From: Gonatopus flavifemur
Lineage: Eukaryota; Arthropoda; Insecta; Hymenoptera; Dryinidae
Length of the DNA: 64,000 nt
Reading direction: 5' to 3'
Assembly: GCA_018340375.1 (NCBI GenBank)
Contig: JAFFJZ010000006.1
Span: 17,741,501 to 17,805,500, forward strand
Under the pieces are notes generated by a model. It was given only the letters and a program-made list of their open reading frames with translations. It had not been told where the DNA came from and searched no databases. Of this stretch, positions 24,396-36,200 are shown piece after piece (position 1 is the stretch's first letter; each line of letters starts with the position of its first letter). Made by a program: the position numbers and the translations under genes.

Positions 24396-25886
24396 GTAAA
24401 ACAAGGGGATTCTTTTTAGCAGATCTGGAGAATTGTTGCTGGAAGGATTCCAAGTATTCGAGAGATAAAAATGATCTTTGTGGTCTCGCGAGAAGATTAA
24501 AAGAGAAGAGACAGATTGCGATTGAATTTCCGTTTCCCTAAACAGCAAAAGTAATATCGAACTTCGCAATTTGTTGTCGATCAATGTGTATTGACACCCG
24601 ATACATCATTCATACCATAAATTTGATCGAATTTTCATCGTTTCCTAACTGTGACAATCGTAACGTAAAAGATTACGTACCAGTCTCCAGAGAATAACGT
24701 TTGCGATGGAGTTGAGAATTCGAATCCACATTGGATCGTAGTCACTCTCTTTCATCGGAATAAGAAACGATTCAATATTTGAACGAAGATTAAACTTTCG
24801 TACGAATCAACTCCTTTTCCGGTAACAAAGACCGTTATTTTATTGAAGAAAACGCGAAACGGGGTTTGAAAAACTCCGAACGACAACTCGTAGTCCGAAT
24901 TCGAAACAATGGAGAGAAGGAAGAGATTAAAAATCTGGTACTCGTGGTTCTTTGAGGAAAGAAAAGGGTCAAGCTACTTCGAAGTACTTCTTATCCACAT
25001 ATGGTGCACGGTTTTGAAATTGGCATGTAGGTCGTGTCGTGAACTCTCGCCGTTCCACTGAAACAGTACGAAACTGTCTTCCTCCAATCAATATCAGAGT
25101 TCATACGGAAGTTCAAGAAATACATTCGACATACAAGTTTTTCAATTTTGACCAATTCATATGAATTTTTCAACCAGTCTTTTTCTTCTACGTTTCATCT
25201 CTTTGTTTTTTTTTTTGTATTCAAAGAACGTAGTATCTCTTTCGCTCTCCTTCGTCTTTTGGTGTATCAATATTAAATTTTCTTTCTCGAGCGTGTGTGG
25301 ATCTTGACGAAAAGAAAACGCTGGAAAATGAGAATTTCCTCGAGATCCTCCTTATGGTACAAAACGAAATAACCGAGAAATAAACTCCTGTTTCAAAGAC
25401 CGTTTGCGAAAGTAAGAGATAGGCGGGAAAAGATGAGCGAGAAAAAAAAGGCGGAAACGATACGAACGTACGGTGAGGTACGGTATGTACGGTTGATCCT
25501 GTGTTTCTCTGTCAATTTTCCTGATAAATGTTCCACCGCTGTCATCTTCTGTCCCGCGAGATATAGTCTCTTTCTTCTCTCCCCCCGTATAACTTCTCAT
25601 TTAGAATTCCAAACTCTTGTACATCGATCAAAAAGAATTACACAAAAGGAGGAAAAGGTTCGCTTTGTTGAAGAAACTTTCAGTCCTGAGAAAAACAATG
25701 TGTCATCGTTGTGAAAAAAAAAAACTATATAAATAAATATGGATCGTATGGAAAGATGGTGTTTTTTCTTGTAGAAAAAATAAAATATCTGCTGGAGTCG
25801 AGTTCAAAGCGATAGTAGTGGTGTCGGAGCTCGAAGGTCGATGGTTGTTAGAACTTTCGTGCTTTGAAAATCTTCGAGTAGGGAGA
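24396..25886. other. Non-coding DNA, no gene seen
   Basis: Only short frames on both strands, without recognisable products or splice context. Confidence 0.45.
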
Positions 25887-26072
25887 TACACTGTAAAAAG
25901 TCCGACTGAAAGTGGCTGCATCTTACTTTGAAATTTGACTGAAATTCAGTCTTTTCCATTGTGTCGGCATTTGTTTTTGGTGCTTACTTTCATTAAAATA
26001 GGGCTAGTTTCGGCTGCATCTTAAAGTAAGCTGATATTCAGGATGAAAGTAAGTTTTACTTTTTACTGTGTA
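25887..26072 (+). mobile_element. CACTGTAAAAAG element, copy 2
   Basis: TACACTGTAAAAAGT at the left and ACTTTTTACTGTGTA at the right form terminal inverted repeats starting and ending with TA. The interior TTGTGTCGGCATTTGTTTTT and GGCTGCATCTTAAAG matches 11412-11545 and the reverse of 49462-49620. No open frame. Confidence 0.7.
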
Positions 26073-26095
26073 CTCGAAGGATAAATTCGTTAGAA

Positions 26096-26163
26096 TACAC
26101 TGTAAAAAAATGAAAAGACAATCTCCAGGAGCGTGAAAATTTCAGGTTGTTTTCAACAGTGTA
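26096..26163. mobile_element. Minimal CACTGTAAAA inverted-repeat element
   Basis: TACACTGTAAAA at the left and TTTTCAACAGTGTA at the right enclose only 68 bp. It could be an extreme deletion derivative of the neighbouring 25887-26072 family; the short length limits certainty. Confidence 0.4.
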
Positions 26164-26859
26164 TCTTTCAACTTCTGTATCGATTGCAATGACTTTGCTA
26201 TTGAACATCTCAATATTTTATCTATGATGATCGATGAGATTTTCGTGATCATTATATTCTATTCTTCATCTCCAGTTTTACGAACAAAGGAGAGCACTCT
26301 GTTCTATCCGTTCCGCGCTTCTTCTCTTATGTGGAAGCATTTTTCTTCCTTTGCGAGTCGAAGTGGAGTGTAGACAACAATATTTTACTCGCATTTTAAT
26401 GAGGCTACTGACCTCCATCTTTGTGTTCAAAAGGTATATGAATTCACCGAAGTGAATACAGAACTTTCGTTTGAAATATCATTCTTCTCACGAAGACAAC
26501 CCATGGTGGAAAAAGTCATCTCGATAAAGATCAAAGAGAAGCGGGGAATATTCGTAACGATATCGAACAATTCTCCAACGTGGAGAGTGGATTGAATTAA
26601 ATAACTCCACGCAAATTCATTGTACCGGTATTTCAATATTTCCATGTTAGCAAAGGATTCGTTATTGTTCTTTCGTTCTGTGAATATTTACCTATTTATT
26701 CTATTTTCTACGAATATAATTGGAGAATAAATTTACTTCAATGAGTTGCCTCTGGCAGCACACCTTGCATATGACTGTACCGTACATTATGTATACTACG
26801 ACATTAATAGCATTAAACATCGAAGAAAGCAAAATGACTTAATTATCAAAGAGTACCAG

Positions 26860-26901
26860 ATGATATTTAATAATATTTTCGTTTTCTTATTATGCTTTCA
26901 G
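26860..26901 (+). other. Signal-peptide-like stretch or splice-acceptor pyrimidine tract
   Basis: In frame with exon 1, the 14 codons from the ATG at 26860 read as a short hydrophobic N-terminus (Phe, Leu, Ile and Val rich) running into LVNG. This would make a plausible signal peptide. The same bases (TTTTCGTTTTCTTATTATG followed by CTTTCAG) also form a textbook polypyrimidine tract and AG acceptor. Translated pyrimidine tracts are often Phe/Leu-rich by chance, so I lean to the acceptor reading. Confidence 0.4.
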
Positions 26902-27096
26902 CTGGTAAATGGACTCGATGGTATACCCAGATGCATCTGCGAGACTGAGGTTATAGAAGAAATGAACATCGCCACGGTAGCACCAATGGTAGAATACTCC
27001 TCCCCCGGGAATCACACGAGCAAGAACGCCAATGGCAACATTATCACCCTCACGCTCAAGAATAACCACCTTATCGTGGAGACTGAAGAGAGAGCG
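26902..27096 (+). CDS. Exon 1 (first visible) of the four-exon gene
   Basis: 65 codons, phase 0 at both ends. The acceptor is CTTTCAG and the donor is GTGAGT at 27097. It starts LVNGLDGIPRCICETEV, contains NHT, and ends with a patch (IITLTLKNNHLIVETEERA) that alternates hydrophobic and polar residues and may be a beta strand. The open frame continues upstream without a stop through a possible ATG at 26860. The following intron (27097-37342) is about 10.2 kb. Confidence 0.75.
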
Positions 27097-27187
27097 GTGA
27101 GTACGTGACTTCGACTTGAACACAGCTTTTACGTGAAGAAATTCTGGAAGAAAAAAAACAACACACAAGCTTGAGAATGAAAACATT

Positions 27188-27232
<45 letters not shown>

Positions 27233-30200
27233 TTCGACATATCGGGTAAGGTCGGGAATTTAGTCGTATTAGTTAGACGATGAAGAATAGAGGATAGTAG
27301 GTAGGCGAAGTACCGATGATTTCTTTGTCCCTTTTCTCCTGGAAAATTGAAATTTTTTCCTCACGCGTGTAGAAGAATAGGGATGTAACAAAAGTCCTAC
27401 GTTCCATCGGTCACAATTCGAGGGTGAAATAGTTGTAGAGTGTGAGCGGAATTCTTCATCGTCATTCTTCTTTGGGAAGATCATATCATGGATGAGAGAT
27501 AAAGAAGAGCGAATGATTTTCAATTTCTCGAATCGATGGTAAGTTTCTAAATTTCCAGCCGAAATCAAAGATTACCACCGAAACCCCAGTTTCTTGCCAG
27601 ACAAAGGAGATTCCTCCGTAAGTCCAATTAAAATGAATTCGACGATAATTGGACTCTCGCTTCATTAGAGATCCACGGAACGAAAAGAGGAGGAGAACAA
27701 GACAGGATTTAATGTCTCGCGTAATAACTGGGAGATGTCGGTTAATTTGAGTAAAAGGAAACGAAAGAAAGAATATATGGGAGGGAAGGAGGAGGAGGAC
27801 TAGGGACTAGGTGATATAGATACATTTGGAACTTGGAAATCTGAAGATGGAAATGAGTTTGGCTCCGAGAGCTTGGAGAATAATTGTAAATCGATGAGAT
27901 TGGCTGGAAGTTTGAGCCGGTATATACATATGCGCGGCATAGGGAATCTATTAGCCGTGTGAATTGGTTCCATTCGAAGAGGCTAATTTCTCCTTTGGCT
28001 GCTTTTCGAATTCATTTTATTCCTATAGCGAATATCAAGCAATTTCGTATGAATTCTACGCTCGTATGAGAATTTCCAGCTCTGCGGAGTGTGGATTCGT
28101 TCAAATTCAGAGAATCAATACTCGATTCGACCATTTCTCGCTGACACGAGGGTAGAACGCAGGAAGAATATTTTTAACCACAGAATAAAAATGTCATCTC
28201 GATTCGAAGTAACCATTTTTTTTCTCTGTTCATCGATGGAAGGATCAACGTCATTAGATTTCTTATTGAAATTCATGAGGATGGGATGTAGGAAAACTCG
28301 ATTCAAAATTTCGTGGAATCGAGTTATGAGAATGAAGAGATCAACGAAATGCTGGAAACAGACATAGAAGAGAAATGTAAAGTGCAGAGAAGAACGAGGG
28401 TTTGAATGATGAATGTGGAAGGATTCCTCGAATTTTGATGAAATTCTATATAGAACGATCTCTACATTCATCTATCGCAGCAGAATAAATTTGAGTAAAT
28501 TTGTAAAAATTGTGCTTAAGAATCAACGATACGTAAAATAGAGAATTATTTGTTCTTTCTATCTAAATAAGTCCACAATCGAGTAGCTTATCGTCTTTAT
28601 TTCGACATGACAACAAACCCTCGCAACATCTGCTCTCAAACTCCCTGCGTTTCATGCATGGAGCACTTGAATTTCAAGCAGTTCTTGATTCTCTGCTTCT
28701 CTTTCTGCTTCTCTTTTGTGGCAACGCGTGAATATATACTCAGGGAAAATTAATTCGATACTCCATTGCTTATAATTAGACAGGAAATTTGGTATTATCC
28801 TAACCCGATTCATCCCCACCAATAAGTTCATCCGAATTTTGATATTCGAATACATTACAATTACCATATACGATATTCATTGTAATTGTGAAGTCAGGGA
28901 ACGTGTTGTACCATCCGGTATCTCTTTGAATAACTTTAGAATTCGGTAGAAGAGAAGGAATGACAAGGGGAACAGAATTGCAATTATCGAGACTCATTCG
29001 ACCCTGGTAAGGTCGGAGGTTACCAGGCAATTCCGTCCACGCCTATCGTCCTACTTACAGATCCAGGCTTATCCGTGAAAACTCATCTTCCAGAGGATCC
29101 TCCGACTCCTCTATCCTCGTGCCTCTTTTCCTTCTTTCTCCCATCTCTCACAGCTTGCGCACAAAACATCCCTTCGAGGTACGGTAGAGTACAAGACAAC
29201 GAAAGGGCGTGGATCAAGGATTTGAATGTTCAGGTCTACGTGTGCTGTGTAGGGTTGCGTATGAATACAACTTTTGAGGGAAACTCGTGAAAATTGATAT
29301 CCAAAATTACATATCCTTTTGTAGGTATTCAAAGTTGATATATGTATTCAATTTCGAATTCATACCATAAGCTTTGATAATGATCATTAAAGAGAAGAGA
29401 CAAAGAGTCATTTCGAGGGAGGACTCCTCTGAAAATCTGACGAGTTTTTTTCTTCTGTCAAAAGAATGGGATAGAATCGCGAGGGAAGAAAGGTCAAACG
29501 ATTCCACATCCTGTTGCTCAGATTACATTATAAATGAAACTCTAGGTTTAATGTGCTTACTATTAATTCTCGAGGTTTTTTTTCCCCCTGGTTCTCTGAT
29601 AAAAGTGAAATTTATGATTATCGTGTATGCGAGAATAAGAGAACTCGTAACGCATTTGTAATGAATGTATTACGAGGGTATCTTTTTCATCATAATAATC
29701 AAGCTGTGTGTGATTCAATATACTACCCGAGGAAAATACTGGGTTTTCTTTTCGATATTTCTTCATTTAAAAAACGTATTTTTTCTTTATATAAAAGAGA
29801 GCATTCATGGTTTCATGAATTCTCTCTGAAAAAAAAAAAAAACAAAAAAGGATTCAACCTAATTTTAATTGAATTGTACGCGCGCAACAGTGAAAGATTA
29901 TCGTTTGACGGAAAAAATCGATTTCAACGTATAAATTCAATCAGATCGCATGTGATTGCTCATCATCGCTATTCCGAACGTTTCCGCATATCAAAAATAA
30001 TAGGCCTTTGTTCAATGGGTTGGTAATTCCCAATGAATCAAGCTAGAGGTAAATTTCACAAAGTGGAGCTAATAATAACGCGTTATTTCTGTGTGTTTTT
30101 TTTCTTATCAGAATGAAATTATATGAAGAGGAAAAAAAGAAAAATCAAACCTGAAGAACGAAACGACGAGGTGTTTCTCGTCACTCTTTGACAGTTAATC

Positions 30201-33200
30201 GCTTCGAGAAAACCTCGCGCGTGCCTTCCCTTCCTACGGAATGCAAGAAGTGTGCAAAATGCTCAAGAAGAATGCTTGAAACGCCTTGGCATAATACCTG
30301 GCTGGTTGCCAGGTCACGGCATTTGCCCTTCGTCACACGCAGAATGTCCTTCGAATCTGAGAAAATACCCACACGAGAGAAGACGATCGTAGTGCCGAAC
30401 GAAGTACTCGACGATCTACTGATTTCATGCACTTGAGAAATGAGATTGTTTCTTGTAAATATCAGGATCTTATCGTTCCAACATTTGGGATTATAATTTT
30501 ATGAATTCATAACGCATCGGGAGGACCGTTTAGGTATCGATATAACACTTTATATTCCTATTCTGTGAATTTCCTATCATGTTCGTAATATCTTAGCCAA
30601 GTACACATTAAACGTTGTTACCGCAGAATCGTTGTGCATATACAACGGTCGGTGCAATTACATCTGGGGTTCAATTTCGTACACTCAATGATATCGTATA
30701 CGATTATTGGACTCTGGACGATTGTTGAATGTAACGAACTTGGAGTATACGGAGTATTTGGCGGTCGTTTTACATATTAAAACGCATCGAGAAACAATTC
30801 GAAGGGTGAATTGTTGTAGCTGTTTCCGTTTAGAACATTGTTTCCTGTATCTTGTCAGAGCTTGATGAAAAATTGTGAATCGGGAACTAGAGAAATTGAA
30901 TCAGATCAGCAGAGTTTTATAATGGGAGGCCAAGAAGTAGTTTTGCACTCTTAGAGTGTTTTTTAGTAAGCAGTACCCTGGTGAAAATATTTCTACGCCA
31001 AACTGCCTAATTGGGCATAGATAATACTGCGTAGTTTAGGTCCGAAATACCAAAGTGGAAATACGTACTGCGGTGTGAAGAAATTGTCCACGGCTGTACA
31101 CGCCTGATCACGAGTGATTACTAAAGCCTAATCAGGCGTGATCGGCCTCAATTTTGTACCCACGTGATGAGGACTGATCATGCCCAATTACGCTCAATCA
31201 CGCTTGATTGTACTCCATTATACATGAGAAATTCATACAAAATCAATAAGTTTTACGTAATGAAACTGTAATAATGTTATCAAACATTAATTCATCGTCA
31301 ATCATTTCTACTTATTTCCGTGATACTTATTTCTACTTATACCCTCCACGCCTGCTCAGGCCTGATCAGGCCTTGTTCATCAAGCGTGATCGGGGGTGAT
31401 TAGGCCTCGATTTCGTACCTACGCAATCAGGACTAATCATGCTTGATTATGCTCTATTATGCATGAAAAATTCATACAGAATTAATAAGGTTCATAATTT
31501 GGCAAAAACATAGATTTCTCATTATCCTTCCTCTAATTTTACACAAAACTAATGTATTGTTAATCATTTCTATTCATTATGCTCATGCAGTTTCCATCAT
31601 TCAGTTCTCAGGCATGATCTCGCGTGATTCTAAACAATCACACAGTAATTTTCCTCGAAGAAACCGATATGGTGCCCCGATCCGGTGGTACACTGTAATA
31701 TTTGATGAAATATTCTCTCCGTGTGATAAAAAAATCAACATAGAGTCATTTTGTATGAATCCTCCTCATTTGGGACGATTTTGCATGATCAAGAGCGAGA
31801 ATGGTTTGTCTGGCATGATCACACGTGGTTAAGCTTGATCACGGGTTCCCACGTGGGTACAAAATTGAAATCTTTTCAATCATGATTCAGCCAAAAAATG
31901 AACGATCAGGCGTAGTCAGGCCCGACCACGTACAGCCAGTGTTGAGCACGAGAAATTTTGTCGAAAAATGTCCATGATCAGACCTGAACCCGCCTAATCA
32001 GACCTGAACGATTTTTTCACGGGTTGTGCTCATGCAGCTCTTATTTTTTAGTTTCCAGTATCAGGCATGATCATTTAGCATGACGAAGCGTGTGTATTCG
32101 TGATAAAAACAATCAACACGTAGTCATTTTGTATGAATATTCCTCAGTCGGTGATATTTTGCATGATCACGGGCGAGAATGGTTTGTCTGGCATGATCAC
32201 TGGTGGTTAAGCTTGATCACGGGTTTCCACGTGGGTACAAAATTGAAACCTTTGAAGTGATGACAAAGCTCAAAAATGAACGACTGGATGTAATCAGGCT
32301 CACTCACGCGCAGTCAGTATTGAACACGAAGAATTTTTCCGAAAAATGTCCATGATTAGGCCTGAACACGCGTAATCAGACCTGAACGATTTTTTCATGC
32401 GTAGTCATTTTGAAAAAATACGTACTCTTTACGCACTTCCACGTATTTTTACGGCTCTTTGAGCAATGAGGGATGGATTGTACCATTGACAGGGGAATGA
32501 CGTACCCACTTTGGCGTAGATATACATAGATCGTTATGAATTTCTACGGAACACTACGAATATCCATGGATTACGTTAATTTGCTTTCAAAGACCCAGCG
32601 TAGCAAACAATCTTCGTCGTAAAAACTTATTCCTATTCCTTAAACCTATTCAGGCCTGACTGTCGAATGTACAGTGGCGTACTTCGGCGTAGAAATACGT
32701 AGAATACTATGAATTTCTATGACACCCCACGGTCTTTCATACATTGCGTCGATTTTCTTTTAAAAGATTCAACGTTCAGCATTTTAAATCCCAATGATAC
32801 CTGTTTCACGAGGGTACTTTTTTTGACTCTATATGAAGATATATTTACAGGGAGAAAAAGTACTCTTCACTGAAAATACTCTGGGAGTGCAAGGGTACTT
32901 TCAGGCTGTCTATCCCTGTTCATAACTTTGATGAAGCTCAAAAAGGATTACTCATGAAATCGAATTCAATCAATTCCAATTCGTCTGTGAATGATGATTT
33001 ATCCTTTTCAATTCACAGCGAACACCAATGCAATTCATATTGGAATATGTACATTCATATTAATTCGCTCCAATTCATTCCAATTGAGCACAACATCGAA
33101 TCCGTATGAGTTCACTACTCTGAATTTATTTGAAATAAGAGTACTGATTTCAATCGTTCTTAATTCCAACCATTGGAACAAGAAAATGCATTCAATACGA

Positions 33201-36200
33201 TTAAGTTTGTTGAATTCATTGTAATGCCAGTTTTCCTACATAGGCGATCCAATGTTCTGAATGGCGCATAATAATGCCTCTGTGCACCACGTTCCCCCAC
33301 TTTTGGACTTTGAGACCGGCGAGCAAAGAGCATTCTCCCAGATAGCATCGGGAGGTTTTCTGAACGTTCAGAAAACATCCAAATAAAACCCCAGGACGTT
33401 CTAAAAACGTCACATGTACGTGCCAGGGACATACAAATGTTCTGTGATGTTCAATTCATGTCCACCATGGGACGTTCTGGGGACGTGTTCAATAAAGATG
33501 TCAATGACGTTCTGCGATACTACGCATATGTTTGTAGAGGTGAGTTTTGATGGAAGTACGTTTGAGAAACGTCCTGTGGTAGATGAAAAAAACATACTTG
33601 GAACCTATTCAGGTGCATCAAAAATGAACGTCCTCTGAACGCATTACAACCTATTCCCCGCAGACAAAGCCCGCATAACTGAGGTTATGTTTCTATAACG
33701 TCCAGACGACTTTCAATGCTATCTAGGGCTGGGGGCTAATTTATTAGAGATAATTGGTATAACAACGCTTTAACACCCATTCAAACTAGATAGTTGGAAC
33801 CATGTTCTGTCGATGACAGCGAAATTTGATTTGGCTGAAGGAGCAAATTTTTCGCTCCCACAGCAATCTGCTTGCCATCACAGTAATTTTGTTAGCCATG
33901 ACAGCGACTTTTTACAGCTGTGGCAGCAAAGAATGTTGCATTCTTGAGCAAAATTTGTTGGAGGAGGAAATATTCTTTGCTCCCACAGCAACACATAGTT
34001 AGCTGTCACAGCAAGAAATTTGCTGCTCCAGCGAAAAGGACCCAGAAAAATGATATTTCTATTTTCTCCGTGTAGATTTCAACTTGAAAAAAAATAGAAA
34101 CAAAGAGGAGGACAACGATCAAAATAGATTTGATTCCCGGCGAAAACCACGGGAAGAAACCTGTGGTCGCGGGAGCTCGCAAAGACTCTGAGTTATGGTC
34201 GTTTCCAGCGAGTTAGCTTTTGGGAAACGGTCTCCAACGCCGGCATTCCAAGCGCTCTTTCGCTGGCGCGGAGATTTCAAGAGGGATTTCTAAAGTGGAA
34301 TGAATGGTGATGTCGACCCCTACTCCTACTTTCTCGTGGTACATGGAGCAAGCCCTTTTACGTTACGCTCAAGTCAGTAACTTATTCTACAGTACCAACC
34401 TGCTTTCACGATTTCACCCGTGTCGTCTCTCGTGGATGATTCCCTTCGCAAATGTAGACTATCTTTTTACTATCCGTGAAGTTCAGGTGTTATTTTCTCT
34501 CCTCTTTTTCCCTTTTTCTCTCTTTTCTCACAGTTTGTTTATGACATTCGGCGTCGTATACTTTGACGTCCCTGTGAATGATACTCATTTCAGAATCAGC
34601 ATTTTATTAAGAGGGAAAAGAAACGTAATAACATTATATACATTATTTCATTCATATATGATATATAAAGAGATGCTTAATTCCATTTCTCGCGGTTGTA
34701 ATTTATCATTATTATTTGTGGGAAATACGAGTGTAGCAAAAATCTAGAAGGGAATGAGTGGAAACGTCGAAGAGAGAAGATGAAAACGACGGAGGTGATT
34801 CAAGTCAACGTTCAGCATCGATTTTCATTTGATTTCGAGAGTAGTTGAACTTTTTCATTCTCTCTCCATCGTTCTTGTTTGCGTGCAGGTTGTACTTTTC
34901 CAAACAAGTAGAAAAGAAACGAGTCAAGAACTTTGGAAACTCGGTTCGTTCTTCTCAGTACTTCTTCTTATCGTAGCGAACACAAAGTTTTGACCGTCAA
35001 TAATTAGATACGCTAATCATAATATATGTTGGAGAAAACTCTGTGTTGGAAACATGTTGTTGAGATTTTCATATCGAATATATCGTACGAGTTTTTGTGT
35101 TTTTCCTTTTTCTTTGTTGGAACTTCGAGACTGATCTTCTTGTGGAAACATTCTTTCCTATTCTTTATTGTTGTAATGGTTAATTCAGCTTTGAAATTTC
35201 AAATTCTTCACTGGTGGTGTAATTTTTTCCTCTGATTCTTTGATTCTTCGCATCAATTTTCGCACGGATCGATCTTTTTGTTTCGATCAGTAATTTCTTG
35301 GGTTGTCAGGGAGACAATAAAGAATGAATGAAAGGTTTGGGTTGTCATGACGAATATTTTTCTGCAATCAAAGAAAATTAAATCAAAGTGAAGAAAAGTA
35401 ATTAAAGATAAATGAAAAAAATTAAATTATCAGTGGTTCGCAATTGACTTTATCAAGAGGGTGAGATTCAGTTACATCCTATTCAATGATTCATATTTGT
35501 TATGACATTCTATTCCCCTCATTTCTATGTCATGTTCATTACTGTGAGTCTGATTTTGAAACTCATATAATCGTTTCGACTGGTCATTAAGTACGGATAA
35601 TGTGAGAATGAAAAATTGTTGCGATATTTCCATTTTTGGAGCAATTTGATGAGTAACCGATGGTCTATGATTGCATCAAATTTATAATTTAATCACATAA
35701 AATTCTCCCAAGTGTGTATTAACGACGGCCCCAATCTAAGCCAAGATTGGGTGCCTATGCTGTCCAACGTGGGGTCAAGCTGGGGCCAACTCTGAGATGA
35801 TAAAATCGTTCCCAGCTTGGCTGTATTGCTTCGCCTGAGGATTGATAACACCATGGGCCCAGCATGAACCCAGACTAGGCAATCAATACTTTCCCGTTCT
35901 TTTTTTTTTAAATTGGAAAATTTCTTTGAATTCTACCCCAGCGGGCATGAATTTCAGCCCCACTTTGGCCCAGTCTTGGGGCTAGTGTTGAGCCCCATCG
36001 TGCCTATATGGGCCCAAGACTGGACCAAAGTGGAACCAAAATTCATACACGCTGAGGATTGTACACATATGGGCCCCATCGTCATTCCCCAATACTGGAT
36101 TAATGAGGATGAACCCAGCTTGCGGCCCATTGTCATTATATGCAATACACGCTTGGGCTTTGATAGATAGTCATAATTGTAGACCTTCTGATTCAGTTCA

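Noticed and set aside
29553..30026. 157-codon + frame in intron 1
   Set aside because: Longest simple frame in the intron, but composition is that of random AT-rich DNA with a Lys run from a poly-A tract; no splice sites support it.
30181..30436. Frame open on both strands with Cys residues (ECKKCAKCSRRM), considered as a zinc-finger-like exon of the gene
   Set aside because: Too few Cys/His for a known finger, no matching splice pair, and exons 1 and 2 already join in phase without it.
30970..32780. Regularly spaced palindromic repeats considered as a CRISPR-like array
   Set aside because: Units are not of constant length, spacers repeat with the units, and the surrounding DNA is eukaryotic with spliced genes.
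34304..34747. 147-codon + frame in intron 1
   Set aside because: Its Phe/Leu/Ser-rich composition follows from pyrimidine-rich DNA; no signal, motif or family is recognisable, and the phases do not help connect it with the four-exon gene.
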